This document shows, in pieces, positions 1 to 11,625 of a stretch of 64,000 nt of DNA; positions within the stretch are counted from its first letter, which is position 1, and the number at the start of each line of letters is the position of its first letter. The notes below the pieces were generated by a model that ran no database searches, had not been told where the DNA came from, and saw nothing but the letters and a program-made list of their open reading frames with translations. The position numbers and the translations under genes were made by a program. This DNA comes from Panorpa germanica (lineage: Eukaryota > Arthropoda > Insecta > Mecoptera > Panorpidae), in NCBI GenBank assembly GCA_963678705.1, contig OY783213.1, positions 868,001 through 932,000 on the forward strand. The letters run 5' to 3'.

Positions 1-1650
1 TAAAAAGGGAAATAGGCATGAAGCCAAAAATTACAGGGGTATTACACTTCTGAACACAGGGTACAGGATTTATGCTGGAATTGTGAGAGAAACACTAGAA
101 GAAGAGGTAAAAGTAAAAGAAATACTTCCCGAGACACAAGCAGGCTTTAGAAATGGACGAGGGACTTTAGACAATATATACGCATTGAACCATGTAGTTG
201 AAAAAGAGCTAAGGGAAAAGGAGGACAGATATATGCAATGTTCATCGACCTTAAAGCGGCGTTTGACATGGTCGACAGACAGAAATTGTAGTAGTACATG
301 AGAAAGAAAAAAATAGATGAGGACATAATGGAAGGTATTAAAGAAATTTACAAGGAAACAAGAATGAGAATAAGAGTTGGGGGTAAAGAATCAGAAAAAT
401 TCTGGACAGACAAGGGGATGAGGCAAGGTTGTCCTCTGAGCCCCATTTTATTTGCGATATATACAGCAGACTTGGAGGGGGTAATGGAAAGAAGACAAGA
501 TGGGGGAATGCTAATAGGAAGGCACTACAAGATATGGACTTTAGCATACGCTGACGATATAGTCTTGTTGGCAAAAAGGGAAGGAGAGCTGCAGGAGATG
601 GCATACCGGCTAGGGAGGTATATAGACGGGAAAGGACTAGAGTTGAACGTGAAAAAGGCAAAAATTATGGTATTTAAAAAAAGGGGTGGAAAAATGAGAC
701 ATAAAAGGTGAAAAACCAAGACAGAGGACATTGAGGAAGTAGAAAAATTTAAATATCTGAGCTACACTTTTAAAAAGAACAATGGAGAAGAGGCTCAGAT
801 AAGGGAGGTAACAAAGAAGGCAGAGCAAGCAATGCGACGGGTGTTTGGTCTAGGGGAGAAGGTATTTGGGGGGGACATACAAAAGAGAATATGGATATTT
901 GATAGACTGATAGCCAGTATGATGTTGTATGGAGCAGAGGTTTGGGGGTGGAAGGAACAAGAAAAGTTGGAAATAATACAGGTGAGATATATGAAATGGG
1001 TACTAGGGCTGGACAGGTGCACGCCAGGATACATGGTGATGGATGAGCTAAAAAGGGATAAGATACGAATTAAAACAGGGGAAAGAGCAGTAAAACACGA
1101 GGAGAAATTGAACAAAGCGGAAAGCAAAATTTTAAAGAAAATAAGAGAGGATAGCATAAAGAATGGGGGGGGGAGGAAGTCCAAAAAAGAGAAAGGAGTA
1201 CTTTGAAAGGAATGGAATGGCGATCGAGGAGGCAGACAGGAGAAGAGAAGGAAGCGCAAGTGTGGAAGAGGAGCTAAGGAGAAGGGACAAGGAGATACAA
1301 CAGCAGGAGAGAATGGGAAAAATAGAAAAAGTAACTACAATAAAAGATATAAGAGGTTATGGGAAAATAATGTGCCTCAGTACCTTACAGAAAAAGACAT
1401 AAAACACATAAGAAGAACAGCAAGGTTTAGATTGGGAAATGAGGAAAAAGGGAACAGATACTGGAAAAAAAATGAAGAAAGAAAGTGTAGAATGTGCAGA
1501 GCGGAGGGCGAAACGCTAGAGCACATTAAGTTTGAGTGTTAGGAAAAAGTAGCGAGCGAAAGGAATATTGGCCAGCTACTAAAGGGAGGCAGTGAAGGAA
1601 AGAGGTGGATAACGGAAATAGTAAGAAGGAAAGGAAGAACAGGAAACTAA
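1..1650 (+). pseudogene. LINE ORF2 remnant: reverse transcriptase and CCHC tail
   Basis: Conserved RT blocks are visible: the GFRNGRGTLDNIYALNHVVEKE block near 150, GCPLSPILFAIYTADLEG near 430-475, and the catalytic LAYADDIVLLAK near 541-575. A C-terminal zinc-knuckle-like CRMCRAEGETLEHIKFEC follows near 1490-1540, where TAG ends the frame. Two adjacent stops (TAGTAG, 289-294) replace codons that are Trp-Lys in copy 3, and a TGA near 709 replaces another Trp. A one-base slip lies near 240-250, where copy 2 keeps the frame. The polymerase residues survive, but no full-length protein can be made from this locus. Confidence 0.85.
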
Positions 1651-1940
1651 ATAAGCTGGTGGAGAATAATAGAGAGGGTCAAGAGAAGAAGAAGCAGAAA
1701 GCACGTTTTAAAAGTACTAAAATTCTAGAATAATTCTTTTAGTTTTTTTTTTTTTTTAGTTTTTATAAATAAATAAAGTTTAGTTTTAAGTAAATAATTA
1801 GTTTTAAATAAAACTAATAAAGTTTAGTTTTAAGGTTGAATTGTTAAGATAGGTATGAAATGTATTAAGAAATAGAATACGGTAGATTGTAAAGCCGAAA
1901 GGCAAACACAATTAATAATAAATAAAATAAAAAAAAAAAA
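1..1940 (+). mobile_element. LINE copy 1, 3' part (cut by window start)
   Basis: This is the 3' two-fifths of a non-LTR retrotransposon, nearly identical to 9694-11625. It holds the RT half of ORF2, a C-terminal CCHC-like region and a 3' UTR ending in a short GCCGAAAGGC hairpin and an A-rich AATAAATAAA-type tail. The right flank TAATATAGGTAAGTTATG equals the right flank of copy 2, and both copies share the same nonsense codons. Copies 1 and 2 therefore look like one dead insertion later duplicated with its satellite surroundings. The left part lies outside the window. Clade is not settled; it belongs among the apurinic-endonuclease LINEs (R1/Jockey/I-like). Confidence 0.9.
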
Positions 1941-2404
1941 TAATATAGGTAAGTTATGAATTTTTTTAATTTTACTCCTTATCAAATCTAATGCTTTATT
2001 TTTATTACAGTTTTATTGTGCCTTGTCAATATTTATGAACACAGTCAATCAACAACCGCCGCATGTGCATGTTTATTTACTAACTTGTAGGGATATTGTT
2101 TTCTATGAATAAATTTTCTCTTTTAATACAATTTTATAGTGAACCTATAAATATAAGGTATTTTATAAAAAGAATAAATTTTTTTTCAGGTTTTTAATAA
2201 TGTTAGTGTTTCAGCAAACTTTACCTCAATATATAGTGTAGGTAAAGTTAAATTTTGCATTATAGTAGACAACACCATCTCGCTTATAATATAAGTAAGT
2301 TATGCATTTTCTTAATTTTGCCCTCTATCTATTCTAATGTTTTCTTTTTAATACAGTCTCATTGTTGTTTGTCAATAGTTATGATGACATTCAATCCAAT
2401 GAAT

Positions 2405-3343
2405 TGTAACCCTACCCCCTTATATCTATTATCTATATATGGTGGTAGTTACTTATTTTATGAGAGCGATTCTACCATCGTCTCATGCGAAAAGTTCTTT
2501 TAGAGATCTGGATCTCCTTGAGTCGGATGACCTAAGCTAATGCTAATTGTGGAGGCTTCTTTATCATTCAGGACTTATTACCTCAACTAATCATATTACA
2601 TAAATATATTAGGTTTTACTTACTTTTTGTACTTTCTGCAGGCAGCTTCCTCTGCTTTTGACAATCACTTTAATTTAACGCGATGCGACCGTTAACTCTA
2701 AGTACTTTTACAATTAAAACAAGGGATTCATTAACACTATTTTCTTTATTATTCAAAACCTTAATTAATACAAATCTTAGTAACTTTACTATCTTTATAT
2801 CAAAGCGACTGACTAAACCGGACCAACCGTCTGAGGGGCGCTACTTCCTCTTTGACGGAGTCTGTCTAGAAAGACCTTTCAACTGGGTCTCAATGTACTG
2901 ACTCTGACTCGTGATCAAGATGGTCTGATCTCGTGATCAAGGTGGAATGATCCCCACTCTTCTCTTAAACTCAGTTTATATAGCTTAAAACCCTTTGTTT
3001 CAAAAGATGACCTCATTTAAACTTATTCCGTCATCATGGCTTTGGTTTTGAGTTTGGTTTTAATATAAACATTATTTAAACCTACACGTGCCATACGCAC
3101 AAAGGAAGTTAGTTCATATTTCTCTTAAAAGTTATTGTAAATACTGCGTCAGCAGTTTTGAATATAATATTAAAATACGGACATAATTCTATCGATAAAG
3201 CAATACTTAATGTAAATAATGTTCGCGACTTTTCGACGCCTAAAACTATTAAAAATACTTTGTATGTGAACTTTCCAATGGTTCCTAAATAGTTAGTTAA
3301 AATATATTATCAATAATTAATGAATCTATATGAGACTGTTACA
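2405..3343. mobile_element. Solo LTR, 939 bp, with 4-bp target duplication
   Basis: Non-satellite DNA starts TGTAAC and ends GTTACA, a short perfect terminal inverted repeat of TG...CA type. It is flanked by GAAT at 2401-2404 and GAAT at 3344-3347. Removing the insert and one GAAT restores the B-monomer sequence CCAATGAATCCATAACCC. It contains no long ORF; a 72-codon frame at 2683-2901 is not supported. These features define a solo LTR left by LTR-LTR recombination. It matches no other LTR in the window, so the parent family is unknown; a 4-bp duplication suits Gypsy-type elements. Confidence 0.82.
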
Positions 3344-4630
3344 GAATCCATAACCCTCACATGTGCAAGATTATTTATTAACTTGTAAGGATATATGTTT
3401 CTATGTATAAGCTTGCATTTTTCATATCATTTTATAGTGTACTTCTAATTGTAAAGTACTTTTTAAAAGAATATTTTTTTTTTGGTTAATAATAATTTTA
3501 GGTAAGTAAACTTTACCTCAATATATAATATATTTTTTGTTCAATTTCGCATTATAGATGACAGGACCACCTCGCGTATAAAATTGGTAAGTAATGATTT
3601 TTTTCAATTTTTCTCTCCTTTAATTTTATTGTTTTATTTGTTTTACAGTCTCTATGTGCATTGTCAATGGTTATGAAGACAGTCAATCCCCAACAGCCGC
3701 ATGTGCATGTTTATTTTCTGACTAGTAGGAATATTGTTTTCTATGAATAAATGTTCTTTTTTTATACAATTTTATAGTAAACCTATAAATATAAGGTATT
3801 TTATAAAGAAAATAGATTTTTTTTTCAGGTTTTTAATAATATTAGTGTTTCAGCAAACTTTACCTCTATATATATTGTAGGTAAAGTTACATTTTGCAAT
3901 ATAGAAGACAACACCATCTCGCGTATAAAATAGTAAGTTATTCATTTTCTAAGTTTTATTCTCTACTCTTTCTTGTGTTTTTTTCAATACAGTCTCATTG
4001 TGGCTCGTCAATAGGTATGATGACTGTCAATCCATTGAATCCATAACCCCCACATGTGCATGATTATTTATTAAATTGTAAGGATATATGTTTCTATGTA
4101 TAAGCTAACTTTTTTTTTATCATTTTATAGCGTACCCATAACTGAAAAGTATTTTCTTAAAAGAATATTTTTTTTTAAGTTATTAATAATTTTAGTGTTT
4201 CAGTAAACTTTACCTATATATATAATATATTTCTGTTACAATTTCGCATTATAGATGACAGGACAACCTCGCGTATAATATAGTCAAGTTATGATTTTTT
4301 TTAATTTTACTGTTCATCAATTCTAATGCTTTATTTTTATTACAGTTTTATTGTGCCTTGTCAATATTTATGCAGACAGTCAATCCACAACCGCCGCATG
4401 TGCATGTTTACTTACTAACTTGTAAGAATATTGTTTTCTATGAATAAATTTTGTTTTTTCATACAAGTTTATAGTAAATTTATAAATATAAGGTACTTTA
4501 TTAAAAGAATAGATTATTTTTTCAGGTTTTAATTAATGTTAGTGTTTCAGCAAACTTTACCTTTATATATATTGTAGGTAAAGGTAAACTTTGCATTATA
4601 GAAGACTACACCAACTCGCGTATAAAATGG

Positions 4631-4692
4631 GTAAGTTATGCATTTTCTTAATTTTGCCCTCTATCACTTCTAATGTTTTCTTTTTGATACAG
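4631..4692 (+). other. Representative intron-like segment in a satellite monomer
   Basis: The segment begins GTAAGTTATG and ends with a T-rich run and GATACAG, a length of 62 nt. A CTAAT box at 4670-4674 places a candidate branch adenosine about 20 nt before the AG. Equivalent segments occur in nearly all monomers; in B-to-A junctions the donor is a consensus CAG|GTAAGT (for example 4987-5049, 63 nt). Length and signals fit an insect mini-intron. That splicing happens is inference; there is no transcript evidence here. Confidence 0.5.
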
Positions 4693-7408
4693 TCTCAGTG
4701 TGGTTTGTCAATAGTTATGATGACAGTAGGTCCAATGAATCCATAACCCCCACATGTGCATGATTATTTATTAACTTGTAAGGATATATGTTTCTATGTA
4801 TAAGCTTGCATTTTTCATATCATTTTATAGTGTACCCCTAATTGTAAAGTAATATTTTTAAAAGAATATTTTATTTTTTAGGTTATTAATAATTTTAGTG
4901 TATCAGTAAACTTTACTTCTATATATAATATATTTCTCGTCCCATTTTGCATTATAGATAACAGGACCACCTTGCGTATAAAACAGGTAAGTTATAATTT
5001 TTTTAAATTTTATTCTTCTTCAAATTTATTGTTAAATTTTTTTTTACAGTCTTAATGTGCGTTGTCAATAGTTATAAAGACAGTCAATCTACAACCGCCG
5101 GTGCATGTTTATTTACTAACTAGTAGGAATATTGTATTTAATAAAAAAAAATTTCTTTTTTATACAATTTTATAGTAAACCTATAAAGATAAGGTATTTT
5201 ATAAAAAGAATAGTTTTTTTTAAGGTTTTTATTATTGTTAGTGTTTCAGCAAACTTAACCTTTATATTTAATGTAGGTAAAGTTAAATTTTGCAATATAG
5301 AAGACAACACCATCTCGCTTATAAAATAGGTGAGTTATGCATTTTCTTAATTTTGCCCTGTATCAATTCTAATGTTTTTATTTAATACAGTCTCATTGTG
5401 GCTTGTCAATAGGTATGATTACAGTCAATCCAATGCATCCATAACCCCCGCATGTGCATGTTTATTTATTAACTTGTAATGATATATGTTTCTATGTATA
5501 AGCTTGCTATTTTTATAAAATTTTATATTGTCCCCTAACTGTAAAGAATTTTTTTAAAAAATCATTTTACTTTTTAGGTTATTAAAAATTTTAGTGTTTC
5601 AGTAAACTTTACCTCTATATATAATATATTTCTCTTTCAATTTCGCATTATAGATTACAGGACAACCTTGCGTATTATATAGGTAAGTTATGATTTTTTT
5701 TAAGTGCATGCTCTATCAAATTTAATTCCTAATTTTTATTACAGTCTCAATGTGCCTGGTCAATATTTATGAAGACAGTCAATCCACAACCGCCGCATGT
5801 GCATGTTTATTTACTAACTAGTAGGAATATTGTATTCTATGAATGAATTTTCTTTTTTTATATAATTTTATAGTGAACCTATAAATATAAGGTATTTTAT
5901 AAAGTGAATAGATTTTTTTTTCAGGATTTTAATAATAACAGTGATTCAGCAAACTTTACCTCTATATATAATGTAGGTAAAGTTAAATTTTGAAATATAG
6001 AAGACAACACCATCTTGCGTATAAAATAGTTAAGTTACGCATTTTTTAAATTTTATCCTCTATCAATTCTAATGTTTTTTTTAATACAGTCTCATTGTGG
6101 CTTGTCAATAGTTATGATGACAGTCAATCCAATGAATCCATAACCCCAAGATGTGCATGATTATTTATTAACTTATAAGGATATATGTTTTCTATGTATA
6201 AGATTCCTTTTTGCATATCATTTTATAGTGTACCCCAAACTGTAAAGTATTTTTTTAAAAGATTATTTTTTTTTTAGGTTATTAATAATTTTAGTGTTTT
6301 AGTAAACTTTACCTTTATATATAATATATTTCTCATTTAATTTCGCATTATAGATGACAGGATAACCTCGCGTATAATATAGGTGAGTTATGATTTTTTT
6401 CAATTTTACTTTCCTTTAATTTTAATGTTTAATTTGTTTTACAGTCTCTATGTGCCTTGTCAATGGATATGGAGACACTCAATCCACAACCGCCGCATGT
6501 GCATGTTTATTTATTAACTAGTAGGAATATTGTTTTCTATGAATAAATGTTCTTTTTTTATACAATTTGATAGTAAACCTATAAATATAAGGTATTTTAT
6601 AAAAAGAATAGTTTTTTTTTTCAGGTTTTTATTAATGTTAGTGTTTCAGCAAACTTTACCTCTATATATAATATAGGTAAAATTAAATTTTGCATTATAG
6701 TAGACAACACCTTCTCGCTTATAAAATAAGTAAATTATGCATTTTCTTAATTTTGCTCTCTATCAAATCTAATTTTTTTTTTTATACAGTCCTAATGTGG
6801 CTTGTCAGTAGTTATGATGACAATAAACCTAATGAATCCATAATCCCCACATGTGCGTTATTATTTATTAACTTGTAAGGATATATGTTTCTATGTATAA
6901 GCTTGCTATTTTTATAAAATTTTATAGTGTACCCCTTACTGTAAAGTATTTTTTAAAAAAAATATTTTATTTTTTAAGTTATTAATAATTTTTGTGTTTC
7001 AGTAAACTTTACCTTTATAAATAATATTTTTTTTATTTCGCATTATAGATTACGGGAGAACCTTGCGTATAATTTGGGTAAGTTATGGGTTGGATTGAGT
7101 TTTTATTCAATGCAAGTCATTGTATAGCCCTCACTAAGAAAATATATTTTTTTTAAATAAATCGCGATCGATACAAATATTATTTTAGTACTATTAGAAG
7201 CGTAAAGAAATTGTGCGTCTATTAAAAATAGTTATATATTTGTAGTGATCGAATTACTCCATATATCACGTTTTTAGTGTTCTAATAATTTGTTAATAGT
7301 GTTCTGAATAAATTGTCTTAATATTAATAATTCTCTTTGTATTGAGTAACAATAGTATTAACAAAGTAACAAAGAATTGAACAAATATCAAAAATAACAA
7401 TAGGTGAC

Positions 7409-8110
7409 GTGGTGAGAAAAAAAAATGCCGAGATAATAAAGACGAGGAGGGAGCAGGATAAGAAGAAGGAGGACGAAACAGAGGAAAAAATCAAAAGGAT
7501 GATACAAACAGAAAAAGAAATGCAAGAAGAAATGAAGGAAATGAGGGAGAGATTGAAAAAGATGGAAAAAGAATTCAAGACATTCATCGAAGAATCGCGC
7601 AAGGAAAGGGAAGATCTTATAAGGAGGTTGGAAAAAGAGAAGGAAGAGAAAAAAGAAGAAAGGAAAGAAGAAGAAAAGAAAAGGAAGAAACAGAGAAAGA
7701 AGTTAGAGAAAAGGTGGAGGAACTGGAAAAAGAACAGGAAATAGCCAGGAAGCGCGAGAAGAGGGAGAACATAGTCATAAGGGGTGTAAAAACAAGCAAA
7801 ATGGGCGCGGAACTTAGGAAAGAAGTGAAAGAATGGATACTAAAAGAATTGAAGGAAGAAGTAAAAATAACTCAAGCGTTCACGGTTGGAAAAGAAAAGG
7901 GAATAGTGATAGCGAGATGTGAGGGAGAAGAAAAGAAGAGAAAGATAATGGAAAAAAAAGTACACTGAGGGGCACAGATGTGTACATAGAAGACGATTTA
8001 ACATACAAAAAAAGAGAGAGAAGTGCAGTGGCAATTGAGACAGTGGGCAAAAAAGAAAAGAGAGGAGGGGAAAAAGGATGTAATGGTCGGTTACAAGAAA
8101 GTATGGTGTG
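7409..8110 (+). pseudogene. LINE copy 2 ORF1: coiled-coil nucleic-acid chaperone-like protein
   Basis: The frame from 7409 encodes a very long charged Lys/Glu coiled coil (about residues 15-100). In another frame from 7714 it continues as ENIVIRGVKT, an RRM-like core, and a C-terminal part with YIEDDLTYKKRE near 7981-8010. The order coiled coil, RRM-like domain, C-terminal domain resembles L1-type ORF1 proteins that bind element RNA. Copy 3 has ATG where this copy has GTG (7409-7411), so the start codon seems lost. The frame also changes between the coiled coil and the RRM part near 7740. The role is inferred from family resemblance. Confidence 0.75.
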
Positions 8111-8174
8111 AAGGAACACAGTATATATGGAATGAAAAAAACAAAGAACTGGAAAAGGGGGAATTTAGAAAAAA

Positions 8175-11100
8175 ATGGTGAAGGAGTTGGGGGAAAGTAA
8201 AAGGAGTGGTAAAAGTGGGAGAGACGAAAGAAGAGAAATAAAAAAGAGGATAAAAATAGGTTTCTGGAACGTGGCGGGTATAAAACGAAAAGATAAGGAT
8301 TTCTGGAGATACATCAAAGGTTGGGATGTGATTGGGATAGTGGAAACATGGCTGGAAAGCAAAGAATGGGAAGAATGGGAAGACAAACTACCGAAAAACT
8401 ACAGATGGGTGTGCCAAGGTGCTGTAAGGGAGCATAAGATAGGGAGAGCAAGAGGTGGAATTATAATGGGGGTACGTAGGGAGCTAAAAGAGGAAAAGGT
8501 ACCAGACAGAAGAGAAACAGCAGTAAGAAGAACGTTAAAACTAGAAGAAGAGACATGGGAAATAGTAACAATATACAGTAAAGGTAATATAATAGAAACA
8601 ATGAAAGAAATAAAAGAAATAATTAAGGATGAGAAACAGGAAAACCTATTAATTGGAGGGGATTTCAACGCGAGAATTGGGGAGTTGGGAGAGGTGGACG
8701 AAATATGGGGGAATAGAAAAAAGAAAAAAACAACGAAAGACAAAACAATAATCGCCGAGGAAAAAGAACTAATGGAAATGCTAGAAGAACAAAGATGGAT
8801 AGTACTAAATGGGAACAAGGAAGGAGATGAAAAAAAAGAATATACCTATGTGGGAAGCAGAGGGGATACAGTAATCGACTACGTGGTGACAACGCTGGGA
8901 GGAGGACAAAAGGTAGAAAGAATGAAAGTGGAAGAGAGGGTGGACTCGGATCACCTACCGCTGGTAACGAATGGAAAGAGGGTAGTGATTGAACGGAGAA
9001 AGGAAGGATGAAGTTTATGGAGGAATTGGAACGGAGATACGAGGAAGAAGGAGAAACGGAGGAGAAAAAGAAAATTGAAAAGAAGATAAAGGAAGCAACC
9101 CAAGGTAAAAGGTGGAGAATATCTGATAGAACGGGAGAAAACAAATGGTGGGATATAGAATGTAAAGAATGGAAAAAAGAGGTAAAAAGGGAACTAAAGA
9201 GATGGAAGAAAGGAGAATCAAGTAAAGATGACTTCAAGAGGAAGCAACGGGAATATAACAATAAGATAAAAGATAAAAAGAATGAGTTCAAAATAGGAAT
9301 AGAAAAAGAAATTAGAGAGATAACAACGGAGAGGCAGGCATGGGATTACATAAATAGGGAGAAAAAGCGAAGGAAAGAGCAAAGCAAGGAAATAAAAATG
9401 GAAGAGTGGACAAAACACTTTATTGGAGTACTAGGAGGAAAAAAAAGAAACGAAAAAACAAAGAAGGGGATAAAAGAGAAGGAGAAAGTAAACAAAATAG
9501 AACTAGGTGAAATAAAAACACAGATTCAAAAACTCAAGGAAAAGAAAGCACCAGGTAGAGATGGACTAGAGAACGAGGCGTAGAAAGCTTGGCAAGAAAG
9601 GATAGAGAAAGGATTACTGACAGCGATGAACAAGATATGGAAAGGAGGAAACCTGCCAGACAGCTGGAGAGAAGGGGTAATAACGCCGATATATAAAAAG
9701 GGAAATAGGCATGAAGCCAAAAATTACAGGGGTATTACACTACTGAATACAGGGTACAGGATTTATGCAGGGATTGTGAGAGAAACACTAGAAGAAGAGG
9801 TAAAAGTTAAAATAAAACTTCCCGAGACACAAGCAGGCTTTAGAAATGGACGAGGGACTTTAGACAATATATACGCATTGAACCATGTAGTTGAAAAAGA
9901 GCTAAGGGAAAAAGGAGGACAGATATATGCAATGTTCATCGACCTTAAAGCGGCATTTGACATGGTCGACAGACAGAAATTGTAGAAGAACATGAGAAAG
10001 AAAAAAATAGATGAGGACATAATGGAAGGTATTAAAGAAATTTACAAAGAAACAAGAATAATAATAAGAGTTAGGGGTAAAGGATCAGAAGAATTCTGGA
10101 CAGACAAGGGGATGAGGCAAGGTTGTCCTCTGAGCCCCATTTTATTTGCGATATATACAGCAGACTTGCAGGGGGTAATGGAAAGAGGACAAGATGGGGG
10201 ATTGCTAATAGGAAGGCACTACAAGATACGGACTTTAGCATACGCTGACGATATAGTCCTGTTGGCAAAAAGGGAAGGAGAGCTGCAGGAGATGGCACAC
10301 CAGCTAGGGAGGTATATAGACAAGAAAGGACTAGAGTTAAACGTGGAAAAGACAAAAATTATGGTATTTAAAAAAGGGGGTGGAAAAAGGAGGCACAAAA
10401 GGTGAAAATCCTGGACAAAGGACATTGAGGAAGTAGAAGAATTTAAATATCTGAGCTACACTTTTAAAAAGAACAATAGTGAAGAGGCTCAGATAAGGGA
10501 GGTAACAAAGAAGGCAGAGCAAGCATTGCGACGGGTGTGGGACTAGGGGAAAAGGTATTTGGGGGGGACATACAAAAGAGAATATGGATATTTGATAGAC
10601 TGATAGCCAGTATGATGTTGTATGGAGCAGAGGTTTGGCGGTGGAAGGAACAAGAAAAGTGGAAATAATACAGGTGAGATATATGAAATGGGTACTAGGG
10701 CTGGACAGGTGCACGCCAGGATACATGGTGATAAAGGAGCTAAAAAGGGATAAGTTACGAATTAAAACAGGGGAAAGAGCAGTAAAACACAAGGAGAAAT
10801 TGAACAAAGCGGAAAGCAAAATTTTAAAGAAAATAAGAGAGGATAGCATAAAGAATGGGGGGGAGGAGGTCCAAAAAATAGAAAGGAGTACTTTGAAAGA
10901 AATGGAATGGCGATCGAGGAGGCAGACAGGAGAAGAGAAGGTAGCGCAAGTGTGGAAGAGGAGCTAAGAAGAAGGGACAAGGAGATACAACAGCAGGAGA
11001 GAATGGGAAAAATAGAAAAAGTAACTACAATAAAAAATTTAAGAGGTTATGGGAAAATAATGTGCCTCCGTACCTTACAGAAAAAGACATAAAACACATA

Positions 11101-11340
11101 AGAAGAACAGCAAGGTTTAGATTGGGAAATGAGGAAAAAGGAAACAGATACTGGAAAAAGAGTGAGGAAAGAAAGTGTAAAATGTGCAGAGCGGAGGTCG
11201 AAACACTGGAGCACATTAAGTTTGAGTGTAAGGAAAAAGTAGCGAGCGAAAGGAATATTGGCCAGCTACTAAAGGGAGGCAGTGAAGAAAAGAGGTGGAT
11301 GGCGGAAATAGTAAGAAGGAAAAGAAGAACAGGAGAATAA
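8175..11340 (+). pseudogene. LINE copy 2 ORF2: AP-endonuclease and reverse transcriptase
   Basis: The N-terminal endonuclease shows KIGFWNVAGI, an ETW block, GGDFNARIGELGE and SDHLPL, all expected catalytic blocks. After a deletion of roughly 40 bp near 8962 (compared with copy 3) the frame changes. The frame from 9008 then holds the linker and RT: PGRDGL near 9550, GFRNGRGTLDNIYA near 9838, GCPLSPILFAIYTADL near 10125-10170 and LAYADDIVLLAK near 10235. In-frame stops fall at 9581-9583 (TAG), 9983-9985 (TAG) and 10403-10405 (TGA). A further shift occurs near 10545. The C-terminus carries CKMCRAEVETLEHIKFEC near 11180. The polymerase motif is intact but the protein is not. Confidence 0.88.
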
Positions 11341-11625
11341 ATAAGCTGGTGGAGAATAATAGAGAGGGTCAAGAAAAGAAGAAGCAGAAAGCACTTTTTA
11401 AAAGTACTAAAATTCTAAAATAATTCTTTTAGTTTTTTTTTTTTAGTTTTAATAAATAAATAAAGTTTAGTTTTAAGTAAATAATTAGTTATAAATAAAA
11501 CTAATAAAGTTTAGTTTTAAGGTTGAATTGTTAAGATAGGAATGAAATGTATTAAGAAATAGAATACGGTAGATTGTAAAGCCGAAAGGCACACACAATT
11601 AATAATAAATAAAATTAAAAAAAAA

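Larger units (their letters stand above)
1941..7087 (+). repeat. Satellite block 1: alternating A/B monomers, about 350 bp each
   Basis: The A-monomer marker (CAACCGCCGCATGTGCATG) recurs near 2054, 3690, 4388, 5094, 5786 and 6488. Spacing is 692-706 bp once the 943 bp solo-LTR insertion is removed. B monomers (AATGAATCCATAACCCCC) lie half-way between. About six A/B pairs are present. Every monomer carries GTAAGT, a T-rich ACAG, the pairs TTTCAG/CAAACTTTACC, and GACAACACCATCTCGCGTAT (A) or GACAGGACCACCTCGCGTAT (B). Short open frames inside individual A monomers (for example 5132-5329) are not supported as genes, because each ends within its monomer. Strand is given by the splice-like signals. 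Confidence 0.93.
7088..11625 (+). mobile_element. LINE copy 2, apparently full length (about 4.54 kb)
   Basis: It is flanked by an 18-bp target duplication with two mismatches: 7070-7087 and 11626-11643 (TAATNNGGTAAGTTATG-like). A 5' UTR of about 320 bp matches the outer end of copy 3 from GGATTGAG at 7092. ORF1, ORF2 and a 3' UTR ending in a GCCGAAAGGC hairpin plus A-rich tail follow. It sits in the satellite exactly over a donor-like GTAAGTTATG site. It shares stop codons with copy 1 and at least one stop with copy 3. Clade uncertain (endonuclease LINE, no RNase H seen). Confidence 0.9.

Noticed and set aside
2683-2901. 72-codon ORF inside the solo LTR
   Set aside because: Short, no recognisable domain, and lies in an LTR, which is normally non-coding.
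5132-5329. Recurrent 60-70 codon frame in A monomers (also near 26809, 28208, 49754 and 58894)
   Set aside because: It recurs because the A monomer recurs, always ends inside the monomer, is broken in most other copies and is dominated by Ile/Phe/Lys from AT richness. No evidence of coding use.
338-9418. Many long antisense frames opposite the LINE ORFs (for example 8665-9291 minus)
   Set aside because: They mirror the purine-rich sense strand of the LINE and read as Ser/Phe/Leu low-complexity sequence. They are shadows of the real ORFs.
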